Part shown: piece by piece, positions 27,401 through 35,546 of the stretch | Layout of the letters: every line of letters starts with the position of its first letter | Numbering within the stretch: the first letter of the stretch is position 1 | Source: Deltaproteobacteria bacterium | GTDB lineage: Bacteria; Myxococcota; Kuafuiibacteriia; Kuafuiibacteriales; Kuafuiibacteriaceae | DNA: 64,000 nucleotides | Reading direction: 5' to 3' | NCBI GenBank assembly: GCA_016713425.1 | Contig: JADJPE010000005.1 | Location: 6,802,001-6,866,000, forward strand | Notes under the pieces: generated by a model | Database searches by the model: none | Seen by the model: the letters and a program-made list of their open reading frames with translations, nothing else | Told to the model about the DNA's origin: nothing | Position numbers and translations under genes: made by a program

Positions 27401-27632
27401 ACTCGCGCCTGAGCTCACCCAAGAACGCTTTCGCTTCGTCACGGAGCGCCGCAATAGGCCCCGCCGCCATATCTTGGACAAGCCCGAGGAGCTCGGCCTG
27501 CAGGGAGGTTACGGCCTGATTGATCGCGTCACTGGCCGTCGCGGCGGGCTCTCCCCAGGAATAGTCTGACGCTTGCCGGACGGCGCCGCCGGGGTCAACC
27601 GCCGCTGCTGCGTCTTCGTCCGGCGTCGTCAT
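24471..27632 (-). CDS. Large coiled-coil protein with degenerate P-loop and C-terminal winged-helix region
   Basis: A 1,053-residue soluble protein that I do not recognise as a named family. The first 650 residues are long amphipathic helices rich in Arg, Glu and Ala with heptad character, no membrane segment, and an Ala/Asp/Ser linker near 430-460. Around residue 770 comes AVVAIDGVGRGAIMSAI, which has the shape of a Walker A strand and loop but lacks the Lys and Ser/Thr. NLVILSGVHWLV, about 70 residues on, resembles a Walker B strand. The C-terminal 70 residues (LLILYQVARQGWMSSELLAQLF, then SRLVNLGLLERQ) look like the winged helix that follows AAA or STAND modules. The third of three tandem ATGs (27632) has the best spacing to GAGG. 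It overlaps the MscS gene by ten bases and follows trkH. Perhaps it gates or regulates the channel; this is inference. Confidence 0.6.
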   Translation of the reverse strand: MTTPDEDAAAAVDPGGAVRQASDYSWGEPAATASDAINQAVTSLQAELLGLVQDMAAGPIAALRDEAKAFLGELRREFLRHHRRLGVQTRPGTEMGSLSDLVHGELAELAERWRSVVLGRSARVGRSGWKPATLVEAIERAVAEAPEMVRVPYENTSYTPRPDDSSWVALSRRWMRIRRRVSKRRPPMRTVALQQLAGFHVFSNLDERLEGVAAVLVRADRHLASSTESLFAEIARGYEGLLELTAGAPMVDALAALRDHVEQELVLAEREVQQIAEEAGRRTTEMLSRSMRALKAELSVYGTFELPIYQRDPARSASSRRRHLVDLSDRLQDFQDLGAATYAHIALGLEVEAFEARIKRVFDLEIKNLEQDVRGRTCVQLARVDAALADALRRLEERANASADWGAGAADDSRTSADANVRASPEARTAGVNAAPPGNGDAASSDKDIESRLRSCLEPVERVVRESVAAVRRLLDQLSAEQALASLVDVLNREAEALTDRYRVPEAPYSISEWKLPDPPETAEVQFRDIVVAYLQVDVGPRALKATSVVTEKVQGLLTRFEALERIVTFDVEMITVDLDDPADRTRDLASPLHLRDVLVSALARAHEDLRGLLAESEQWPAELTQAIRQAMLSRIAALQDRLASTDVAKFRIDRNPAAAGRRIVRQMARIEKAMARGGRRAQRAMRQAVGDERLATLRSALGMGTLARRELTHVDFIAPVRTKIVPVFYRRLFTPQAYWAGDVSQSYHLAIQNVVEALVGHPGATLRTGAVVAIDGVGRGAIMSAISREARWTAVRRFALTRPTDGEDLDELLADITQGNLVILSGVHWLVSAAPGGFEPLRHLVARMTADAGRNAWLLDVSSHVFRYACSVSPLAEVLSEVAEMQPLSQMELQMAIEARHSLSGYEVAFEGRDGEDKSVQRSVAARQSFFRALHLSSGGMLLVALAQWISSIVHVNEEAKLLVLGPPPESPRRALLRLDDISLLILYQVARQGWMSSELLAQLFRWETVVSDTRLSRLVNLGLLERQQSFFQIRFHLRGALHQIYVERGWL

Positions 27633-27715
27633 CATCATCCTCGTCGTCTCATCATCATCATCGTCGTCGTCTCAGGTCCTCGTCGGCAGCTTCGTCATCA
27701 CCATCACCGGCTTCG

Positions 27716-29215
27716 TCATCGCCGCCAGAAGTCGGGAACGAGGAGAGAGAGCAGCGCGAAGAACTCAAGCCGCCCCAAGAGCATGACAAAACTGAAGACG
27801 AACTTCGCGAGCGGGCCGTACTGGGCGAAGTTGTCGGTCCCACCGTGAAACGGGGCCGGCCCCATATTCGACACACAGCTCAACACAGCACCAAAGGCCT
27901 TATCGACCGGAATCGCTTCCAGCACGACAATCGCCAATACGCCAAAAGCGAGGCTGCCGATGAAGATCGCGTGAAACACCGCGACGTCGACGAGGGCCGA
28001 CCGCGGGACGACCTGAGTGCCCATACGAAGTGCCTGAACCAAACTCGGACGAAAGGACGAACGGAGCTGCGCCCAGCTCGCCTTCGTCATGACCACGACC
28101 CGCTCGACCTTGATGCCGCCCGCCGTGGAGCCCGCACAGCCGCCCACGAACATGACAAGAACGATGACGACGATCGCATGGGACGGATAAGCCATGTAGT
28201 CGTCGGTCACGAATCCAGTAGACGAGACGAACGTCGCGACCTGAAAAACCGCGCGACGAAACGCAAGGGCAAGGTCTCCCTGACTCAGCTCGAGCGTCGC
28301 GGTCGTCAGCCACAACGTCGCGATGAGGACCATCGAGACGAACACCTTGAACTCGAGCGAGCGGACGAACACCTTGACCGAACGCGTGCCAATCAAGAAG
28401 GCGTAGTAAAGACCGTAGTTCACGCTCGCGAGAATCATGAATCCTGCGAGGACGTACTCGACCCACGGGTCTTGAAAGGCGGCGATAGACGCATCTCGGG
28501 TCGAGAATCCGCCGGTGGAGAGCGTCGTGAACGCATGGCAGATCGAGTCGAACAGCGGCATGCCGAGGAGTCGAAGAATCAGGACGAGAACCGCCGTAAA
28601 GGCCAGATAGAGCCACCACAGAAGGCGCGAGGTTTCAGCAATTCGGGGCCGAAGCCCTTCGGCGCTGGTGCCGGGAACCTCTTCCCCGAACATGTGCTTT
28701 CCACCGGCGCCGATGTTGGGGAACACCGCAACGAACAGAACCACGATGCCCATCCCACCGAGCCACTGCATCGCCGATCGCCAAAGGAGCACCGGGCGCG
28801 TCAGCGTACCTTCGATGTCGGTCACGACCGTCGCACCCGTCGTCGTAAAACCGCTGATGGATTCAAAGAACGCGTCATGAAAGGGCATGTGAGCGCCGAC
28901 CATGAACGGCACCGCTCCAAAGACGCCCGCCGACACCCAGATGAGCCCGACCGCCAGCACCGCCGCGCGGCGATCGGTCGGCTCGAGCCGACGTTTGCCG
29001 GCCCAATACATGATCAATCCTACGGCCAGCGCCGGAACCGCCGACATCAGCAGTTCGACTTCGCCGCCCCGAACCCGATGATTAGGGCTCGGCGCCATCA
29101 GGAAATTGGCCGCCCAGCCTCCAAGCGTCGAGACGAGGATCGCGACGCCGAGCAAGGTCACGACAGCCCCAACCGGACGCCAAACGGCCCGGAAGTCGCG
29201 GATCGGACGTCTCAC
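27716..29215 (-). CDS. trkH: TrkH/KtrB-type potassium uptake channel
   Basis: Membrane subunit of the Trk K+ transporter, 499 residues with about ten hydrophobic segments. Selectivity-loop signatures of the family are visible, including SGFTTTGATVVTDIE, TLSTGGFSTRD, FVSSTGFVTDDY and MFVGGCAGSTAGGIKVER. The start is GTG 29215 with GGAG six bases upstream, ten bases after the trkA stop; longer in-frame versions would overlap trkA by 65 bases without reason. A 77-base gap rich in gat/gtc triplets separates it from the next gene. Confidence 0.93.
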   Translation of the reverse strand: MRRPIRDFRAVWRPVGAVVTLLGVAILVSTLGGWAANFLMAPSPNHRVRGGEVELLMSAVPALAVGLIMYWAGKRRLEPTDRRAAVLAVGLIWVSAGVFGAVPFMVGAHMPFHDAFFESISGFTTTGATVVTDIEGTLTRPVLLWRSAMQWLGGMGIVVLFVAVFPNIGAGGKHMFGEEVPGTSAEGLRPRIAETSRLLWWLYLAFTAVLVLILRLLGMPLFDSICHAFTTLSTGGFSTRDASIAAFQDPWVEYVLAGFMILASVNYGLYYAFLIGTRSVKVFVRSLEFKVFVSMVLIATLWLTTATLELSQGDLALAFRRAVFQVATFVSSTGFVTDDYMAYPSHAIVVIVLVMFVGGCAGSTAGGIKVERVVVMTKASWAQLRSSFRPSLVQALRMGTQVVPRSALVDVAVFHAIFIGSLAFGVLAIVVLEAIPVDKAFGAVLSCVSNMGPAPFHGGTDNFAQYGPLAKFVFSFVMLLGRLEFFALLSLLVPDFWRR

Positions 29216-29225
29216 GCGAACTCCA

Positions 29226-30569
29226 TTACAGAAGCCCCGGACGGAAGAGTCGCTCGACGACCGGGCGAGCAACCGTCGTCGTGAGCACAACGACCGAGTC
29301 CCCCTCGCTCACCTGATCGTCACCGCGTGGAATGATGACGCGGTCGCCGTGGACGATCGCGGCCAAGAGCGCACCTCGCGGGAGCCGCATTTCCTTGAGC
29401 GGCACACCGATCGCGCGGCACCGCTTCTGGGCCGAGAGCTCGAGCACCTCGGCCTGGCCATCCTGGAGCACCGTGAGGTGGGTCAACGACTCATGCCGGC
29501 AGAACCGGAGGATATGGTCGGAGGCAACGATCCGAGGCGAAATCACGATGTCGACGCCGAGCTGCTCGTAGATCCCGACATAGTCTGGCCTTTGCACTTG
29601 AGCCGCGGTCTGGACCGGGCCGAGACGCTTCGCCAGGAGTGCCGCCATGAGGTTCGTCTCATCGTCGGCGGTGACGGCAACGAAGAGATCGTACGTGCCG
29701 ATCTCCTCCTCCTTGAGGAGCGAGGTGTCCGTGCCATCGCCGTGGAGCACCGTCACACCAAGGAGCGACTCACTGAGGGTCTGCGCGCGCTCGATGTCGG
29801 ACTCGATGATGAGGACGGTCGCGCCGACCGCCTCGAGCTCACGCGCCACCGACTCCCCAGTGACACTTCCGCCGACGATGCAAACGCGCCTCGCTTCACG
29901 CTTGCTCGTAAACATGTCTTCGGCGTGCGGGAGCTCGCTCGGACGGCCGATCAAGTAGACCCGGTCGTTGGGTATCAAGACATCGGCGCCGCCGGGAACG
30001 AAAAGCTCACCTTCGCGCACGATGGCGGCAATCAACGTATCACGCGGCAACGCAAGCGACGAGATCGGCTTGTGGAGAAGTTTCGACTTCTCCTCAGTCT
30101 CGAGCTGAACGAGCTCGATACGGTCTTGCGCGAGATCGATCACCTGCACAGCACCGTGAGAACGAGCGACCTTGACGAGCTCGTGCGCGACGAGGACACG
30201 CGGATTGATCACCACATCGACGCCCAGGAGACCGTAGCGCACGCCTTCGCTGCTCCGAGCCCATTCGTTCCCTTGGGTTCGGGCAATCGCGCGCTTGGCC
30301 CCGAGCTGTCGCCCCGCGAGCGCGGCGATCAGGTTCACTTCATCGTGGTCGGTGACCGCAACCAAGAGATCGGCCTTCCGCACACCCGCTTGCTCGAGAA
30401 TCTCCGAATTCGCCCCGTAGCCCACGAGGGTCGCCACATCGAAATGATCTTCGGCGTGGCGGACCGAATCTGGGTCTTGATCAATGGCGACGATATCGTG
30501 CCCCTCGCGTTCAAGAACGCGGAGCAAGTGCCTTCCAACCTCGCCCAAGCCAATGATGACAATGTGCAT
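29226..30569 (-). CDS. trkA: TrkA, potassium-uptake regulatory protein (two RCK domains)
   Basis: Cytosolic NAD(H)-binding regulator of TrkH, 447 residues. The first Rossmann motif is MHIVIIGLGEVGRHLLRVLE, with the second at RRVCIVGGSVTGESVARELE. Each is followed by a TrkA-C subdomain (LFVPGGADVLIPNDRVYLIG; VIIPRGDDQVSEGDSVVVLT). ATG 30569 is the only sensible start. It sits 32 bases after an acyl-CoA dehydrogenase and 10 bases before trkH. Duplicated RCK-TrkA_C architecture is the enterobacterial TrkA form. Confidence 0.94.
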   Translation of the reverse strand: MHIVIIGLGEVGRHLLRVLEREGHDIVAIDQDPDSVRHAEDHFDVATLVGYGANSEILEQAGVRKADLLVAVTDHDEVNLIAALAGRQLGAKRAIARTQGNEWARSSEGVRYGLLGVDVVINPRVLVAHELVKVARSHGAVQVIDLAQDRIELVQLETEEKSKLLHKPISSLALPRDTLIAAIVREGELFVPGGADVLIPNDRVYLIGRPSELPHAEDMFTSKREARRVCIVGGSVTGESVARELEAVGATVLIIESDIERAQTLSESLLGVTVLHGDGTDTSLLKEEEIGTYDLFVAVTADDETNLMAALLAKRLGPVQTAAQVQRPDYVGIYEQLGVDIVISPRIVASDHILRFCRHESLTHLTVLQDGQAEVLELSAQKRCRAIGVPLKEMRLPRGALLAAIVHGDRVIIPRGDDQVSEGDSVVVLTTTVARPVVERLFRPGLL

Positions 30570-30601
30570 GACGTCCGCTCGACCCTCGCGCCCCCTTCCG
30601 T

Positions 30602-31744
30602 CTAGACCAAAGAGCGTGCGAGGTCCTTGGCCAGATTCTTCTGATGAGACTCGAGCGTGCCCCCGCCGATCTCCAGGAGCTTCGCGTCTCGGTAGAACTG
30701 CTCCACCCGGTAATCCGCGCAGTAGCCGGCACCGCCGAGCACCTGCATCGCGTTGTCGGCGACGATCTTCCCTACGGGGGCGGCGAAGAGCTTCGCGGCG
30801 TCGCTCCCAATCCGGTTTCGTACGTCGGGACCGATGCTTTCAGCGACATGATAGATGAGGCAGCGCGCCGCTTCGGTCATCGCGAACGACTCGGCAATGT
30901 AGCGCTGAATCTGTCCGAACTGATTGATCGGCTGCCCAAACGCCACCCTTTCGTGCGCAAACCGAATCATGACGTCGAGGCAACGTCCCGCGATCCCGAG
31001 GCTCATCGCCGCCAAAGTCAGGCGCTCGAGCTCGAGATTACGCATCATATGCCCGAGGCCCTTCTTCTCCAGGCCCAGCAAGTTGGCGCATGGAACCTCA
31101 CAGTCTTCGAATCGAAGTTCGCTCATCGGGCTCGCGCGCATCCCCATCTTCTTGATGGGCGGCGACGTGGAGAATCCGGGGCAGTCGCGGTCGACGATGA
31201 ACGCCGTGACCTCGCCTTCGACCTTGGCGTACACGACGAACACATGTCCGATCGGGCCGTTGGTGATATACGTCTTCGTCCCATTCAGCACGTAGACGTC
31301 GCCGCGGCGAACCGCCGTCGTGCGCATTCCGAGGACATCCGTGCCATGATCGGGCTCGGTCATCCCCATGCCCCCGATCCACTCACCGCGAATGGTCGGC
31401 GGCAGATAGCGCTGTCTTTGTTCGTCGTTGGCGGCGAAGTAGAAGTTGTTCACGAACAGAATCGCATGCGCCAAGTACGCCAGGCAGAAACCGGGATCCG
31501 ATCGCGAAAGCTCCTGATGCACGATGACCGCGGCCGTCGCGTCAAAGCCGGACCCTCCATCCGCCTCGGGAATCGTCAGCCCGAGGAGCCCCAGATCGGA
31601 AAGGCGAGAAAAAAGAGGGCCGTTGAAATCACCGCGGGCATCGAACTCGGAAGCCTGAGGCTCGACCTCTTTGGCGGTGAAGTCCCGGAGGGTATCCCGA
31701 AGCAACCGATGCTCGGTGGTCGGATCGAAAAGTTCCGCGCGCAT
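30602..31744 (-). CDS. Acyl-CoA dehydrogenase
   Basis: FAD enzyme introducing a trans-2,3 double bond in an acyl- or branched acyl-CoA; 380 residues, standard length. MGMTEPDHGTDVLGMRTTA and YVLNGTKTYITNG are the flavin-binding signature; HERVAFGQPINQFGQIQ and QVLGGAGYCADYRVEQFYRDAK are the C-terminal helices, with EIGGGTLESHQKNLA holding a Glu where short-chain enzymes have the catalytic base loop. General similarity is to isovaleryl- and short-chain acyl-CoA dehydrogenases; exact substrate is unknown. It lies between the Ser/Thr kinase (48 bases upstream) and trkA (32 bases downstream) in one direction. Confidence 0.9.
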   Translation of the reverse strand: MRAELFDPTTEHRLLRDTLRDFTAKEVEPQASEFDARGDFNGPLFSRLSDLGLLGLTIPEADGGSGFDATAAVIVHQELSRSDPGFCLAYLAHAILFVNNFYFAANDEQRQRYLPPTIRGEWIGGMGMTEPDHGTDVLGMRTTAVRRGDVYVLNGTKTYITNGPIGHVFVVYAKVEGEVTAFIVDRDCPGFSTSPPIKKMGMRASPMSELRFEDCEVPCANLLGLEKKGLGHMMRNLELERLTLAAMSLGIAGRCLDVMIRFAHERVAFGQPINQFGQIQRYIAESFAMTEAARCLIYHVAESIGPDVRNRIGSDAAKLFAAPVGKIVADNAMQVLGGAGYCADYRVEQFYRDAKLLEIGGGTLESHQKNLAKDLARSLV

Positions 31745-31792
31745 GACGGAGCGCAGCCTACCGCACTCGGAGGGCGAGCGCTCGAAAGTCGC

Positions 31793-34700
31793 TCAAACGG
31801 CCACTTCCGTCATATTTGCCTCCGGTAGACCCCGCAGGCAGAGCGCCAGATCGAGCATCGAGATGAACCGATCGCCCGGCTCGCGCGCCAGGCACTTCAA
31901 CACACATGCTTCAAGCTCATCGGAGATCTCGGGCAGATGTTTCGACAAAGGTGTGGGTTCACCGGAAAGCTTAAGAAACCCGACGGCATCGCCCTGGAAG
32001 GGGAAGGCCTTCGCGAGACAGTAATAGAGGGTCGTCCCCAGGAGGTAAATATCGGTGGCCGGTCCGGTGTCCTCGCCCTCCCTCAACTGCTCGGGCGCCA
32101 TGTAGTTCACGGTCCCCACCTGAAGTCCGGCGGCCGAAAAAGCGGTGCGCTGGTCCTGGCGGTCGGGCTGTAGAACACGCGCAATGCCGAAATCGGTCAC
32201 CTTAACGCCACCGCCATCGCTGACGAGAATGTTCGCGGGCTTGAGGTCTCGATGCACAACACCCCGCCCGTGCGCGTAGGCCATCGCTTCGGCGACGCGG
32301 GCGATCACCTCGAGAATCCGCTGACACGTCAAGGGCGACGGCCCCTGAGTCAAAGACGCGAGGTCCTGCCCCGCCACGTACTCCATGACGATGAAGGCCC
32401 AAGACGCGCGCTGACCGAGATCGTAGATGGCCACGATGCCCGGATGGGACAACTGAGCCACGATGCGGGCTTCGTCGCGAAACTTGGCAATGAAGAGGTC
32501 GGTCGCCAACGTGCGCCGCAGAACCTTGATGGCCACCTGACGACCCAGGTCGAGATCCTCGGCCAGGTGGACTTCACCCATGCCACCAACGCCCAGGCGC
32601 CGGATCGTTCGATAGCGCGGAAGAAGCGCCGCCGAAAGATCTATCTCGCGCGGACGCCGCATGCCCAGCTCACCGAAAACCTCCGGCGCGATTTTCGCTG
32701 ACGGCCCACTGGCTTGCTCCGGCGCCGTGTCATCAGCCGCCGATTGATGCAGCGTCCATTCCGTGTCGGCGCCGGCGAGTTGGACCCGCGAGTTGAGATA
32801 GGCCTCACGAAAGTCAGGAAGTATCCGAGACATGGCGTGGTCGATCTTCTGCGCCTTACGCACCTCGCCCACCGCTTCGTAAGCACGCGCGAGCTCAAAA
32901 TGGAGCTCGGGTGCGACCGAGAGCTTTCGTGTCCCGATGGCGGTTCGGAGAATATGGATCGAGCGCCGCGGATTGGACTCCTGAAGCTCCGCACGCGCGA
33001 GCAGGATGTTCACGTCATCGGGAAGTTCGTACTGGCTCGCGGGCCGGTTTTCCGGTCGTCCTTCTTCGCCCCCGTCTGCGTCGTCATGCCCGACCGGGGT
33101 CCTCAAAGCATCGAGGACCCGAATCGCATTTCGCGGCGAGCCCCGAATGATGTGAAGTCGGGCGAGACGAACGTGGGCCGTAAGATTGAGTTCGTCTTGG
33201 TCGTCCACGAGATCTTCGTTGAGGAGTCGTTCGAAGACATCCATCGCAGATGGATTTCGACCTCCCTGATGCACGTACTGCTCGAACGCCGAGATCGCGC
33301 CTTCGCGATCGCCAGCTTCGAGGCAGAGCTCGGCCTCATCCCTGCGAAGCTCGATGTCCCCGTGGCCTCGGTCGACCAACCTTCGCACGAAGTCGACCAA
33401 CACGGTCGCATCGGAAGGTGTCCGCTGGTCGGCGGCGATCAGCATTCGGAGACGTTCAACGGCTTCCGGGATCTGTTCAAGGCGCATGTAGCCCTCAACC
33501 AGCCGTGAGCCGACTTTGAAATTATGGGGAAAGAGCTCGTCCAGCATCAACAAGATCCGTAGCGACGCCTCGGGCGCGACATCACGTTGGCTCAAGAGCC
33601 GATCGACCTCTAGGAGTGCGTCATCGAGGCGCTGCGCCCGCGCGTGGATTCGTGTGAGATAGCCAACGACGCGCGCGTCGCGAGGATGACGACTTCGGTA
33701 GGTGTCCAAGATCTTGACGGCCGAGCTCGACGTCGACTCGACGTTGATGGAGTGATTGACGAGCGGCTCGAGGTACTTGTCCGGCAGGTCGGGGTCGGCG
33801 GCAAACAGCCTCGCGAGCACGGGGATGAGCTTTCCATCGGGCGCATCGTTTCGAATCAGCTTGTCGGCCATCGCCCGCCAACATCGAAGCGCATCGGTCG
33901 CACGCCCTTCCTGTTCGTAGGCCGTCGCCGCAGCCGCCAGGTCTCCCTTGATTTCGAGAAGGTCAGACGGCGGCTCGAGACCAAGCCGACCACAAAGCTC
34001 GAGCGCAATACTCGATGCGACCTGCCGATGTCCGCTCTCACCACGCTCTGACACGGCCGCTTGAAACGCCAGGCGCGCAGCCGCCTCCTCTTCGCCAAGC
34101 TCGATCAACGTTTGGACGAACTTCAAAAGCGGCGCGGGATCGACTTTGCGCCCCTCCCGACCCCACTCGGCGGCGGCCGATTTGTAGAACTCTGGGATCT
34201 GGCGCTGGCCGAGGCACTCGTACAAGGCTGCCGCCGACCGCAGGCACCCCGCAGCAACGTAGGCCTGAGCCCCCGCCTCCGCGACATCTTTCGGCACCTT
34301 GAGGTTGCTCCGAACCAGGAGCTCGATCGCTTCCCGCACTCGATTTCTTCGCACGAGCAGGCTCGCTCGAAGGCGAAGCGCAGCCTCATCGGGCCCTTGC
34401 TGTTCTTCCGGCGGGGCCGGACCGATGAGGACATCCTTCGGATCGAGAACCATCGGCGGCGTAGCCTCTGGCAAGTCGTCGACCGGTGGCGTCGTCCCCT
34501 GCGATACACTGCGCGCCGGCGCAGCGTCGGAGGCCTCGAGCGCATTCAACGTCGCCGCGGCTCCCGAAGGCGCGCCATCCCATCCCACGACGAGTTCCAT
34601 GCCCGGCCTGGCTCGCACGGCCTGGATGAGCTCCTCCGCGTTCTTCGTGTAGCCTTTCAGCCGAAGCTCCTCCGCCTCGCGCACCGTCGCGGTTCTCACG

Positions 34701-35344
34701 CCTTCGGCAGCCGCGTTGGCCCGCGGCGTGCCAAGCGCAAGCTCGAGCGCAAGCTCGAAAAAGCGGCGCGCACGCTTCGCGTTGTTCTTACGCAAATTGA
34801 AGACCCCAGCCTGCATGTACTGATGAAGCGCCCTTGCCTTCATGCGCGCGCGCGCCAACGGTCGAACGAAGAGCACGGAGGCGAAGCCAACCCCCGCGAG
34901 TCCGAAGAGGATGCCCACCACGTATCCAATGACCGCTGCCACGCCTTCACGGGTGTGACCGCCGGCCGCAAGCCACGCGACCAGGCCGGCGAGCGTCATC
35001 AGCGCGATCACGGGTTCCATCCGCGGGACCCTCGCCACGTAGTCCGCTTCGTTGAGGTAGTCGGTGCCCCGCCCGGCCGACCACTCACGCCAGTGCATGA
35101 GCGCGGGATATATGACGAACCAGCCCAGACCGCCGATTTCGAGCACAATGGGAATCAGAGAACCGAAGGCTTGATCTGCCCCGAGACCAATCGCCGAAGC
35201 CACCAGCGCCACCCCGAGCAACCAAAGGCCGAGCCCGACCGAGAGCACGCCCGCGCGGATGGGTAGTCGCGAAGGGAGAAGCGCGTCGAGCCGCTGGAAG
35301 GCCCCGCCTGAGGCGGCGATAGAGTCAGACGACGCGCGATCCAT
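31793..35344 (-). CDS. Membrane-anchored TPR-rich Ser/Thr protein kinase with C-terminal kinase domain
   Basis: A 1,183-residue kinase with an inverted layout. Residues 25-75 and 120-170 hold two pairs of hydrophobic segments. Residues about 180-890 are repeated helical hairpins of TPR type (for example EAIELLVRSNLKVPKDVAEAG, then similar blocks on VERLRMLIAADQRTP). The kinase domain is at about 915-1175: LGVGGMGEVHLAED, AIKVLRR with the ATP lysine, VVHRDLKPANILVSD, VTDFGIARV and YMAPEQL, ending in NMTEVAV. Bacterial PknB-type kinases usually have the kinase domain first and the sensor last. It heads a co-directional run with an acyl-CoA dehydrogenase and Trk genes. Confidence 0.92.
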   Translation of the reverse strand: MDRASSDSIAASGGAFQRLDALLPSRLPIRAGVLSVGLGLWLLGVALVASAIGLGADQAFGSLIPIVLEIGGLGWFVIYPALMHWREWSAGRGTDYLNEADYVARVPRMEPVIALMTLAGLVAWLAAGGHTREGVAAVIGYVVGILFGLAGVGFASVLFVRPLARARMKARALHQYMQAGVFNLRKNNAKRARRFFELALELALGTPRANAAAEGVRTATVREAEELRLKGYTKNAEELIQAVRARPGMELVVGWDGAPSGAAATLNALEASDAAPARSVSQGTTPPVDDLPEATPPMVLDPKDVLIGPAPPEEQQGPDEAALRLRASLLVRRNRVREAIELLVRSNLKVPKDVAEAGAQAYVAAGCLRSAAALYECLGQRQIPEFYKSAAAEWGREGRKVDPAPLLKFVQTLIELGEEEAAARLAFQAAVSERGESGHRQVASSIALELCGRLGLEPPSDLLEIKGDLAAAATAYEQEGRATDALRCWRAMADKLIRNDAPDGKLIPVLARLFAADPDLPDKYLEPLVNHSINVESTSSSAVKILDTYRSRHPRDARVVGYLTRIHARAQRLDDALLEVDRLLSQRDVAPEASLRILLMLDELFPHNFKVGSRLVEGYMRLEQIPEAVERLRMLIAADQRTPSDATVLVDFVRRLVDRGHGDIELRRDEAELCLEAGDREGAISAFEQYVHQGGRNPSAMDVFERLLNEDLVDDQDELNLTAHVRLARLHIIRGSPRNAIRVLDALRTPVGHDDADGGEEGRPENRPASQYELPDDVNILLARAELQESNPRRSIHILRTAIGTRKLSVAPELHFELARAYEAVGEVRKAQKIDHAMSRILPDFREAYLNSRVQLAGADTEWTLHQSAADDTAPEQASGPSAKIAPEVFGELGMRRPREIDLSAALLPRYRTIRRLGVGGMGEVHLAEDLDLGRQVAIKVLRRTLATDLFIAKFRDEARIVAQLSHPGIVAIYDLGQRASWAFIVMEYVAGQDLASLTQGPSPLTCQRILEVIARVAEAMAYAHGRGVVHRDLKPANILVSDGGGVKVTDFGIARVLQPDRQDQRTAFSAAGLQVGTVNYMAPEQLREGEDTGPATDIYLLGTTLYYCLAKAFPFQGDAVGFLKLSGEPTPLSKHLPEISDELEACVLKCLAREPGDRFISMLDLALCLRGLPEANMTEVAV

Positions 35345-35480
35345 GGACGTGCCGGGTAAGCATAGGCAGATGCGGCAGCGTCAGCAATGTCCCACTTCGA
35401 GGCGCCTCCGCCCACGGGCCCACGCGACCGCTCGGGTTCTCGCGCAGCGCGTTTCGCGAGTGCGCGGCAAGCGCACGATC

Positions 35481-35519
35481 ACATACATCACGCTCATCAC
35501 GCTCACATACATCACGCTC
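35481..35519. repeat. Short 15-bp/9-bp tandem repeat upstream of the large kinase gene
   Basis: Two copies of acatacatcacgctc separated by one partial copy (atcacgctc), in the 200-base gap between the P-loop protein gene and the kinase start. Nothing else was recognised in that gap. Confidence 0.8.
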
Positions 35520-35546
35520 ACACACATGAAGGCGCGCGTGACGCCT

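Noticed and set aside
34061..35266. Plus-strand open frame of 401 codons
   Set aside because: Antisense to the TPR kinase and without recognisable domains.
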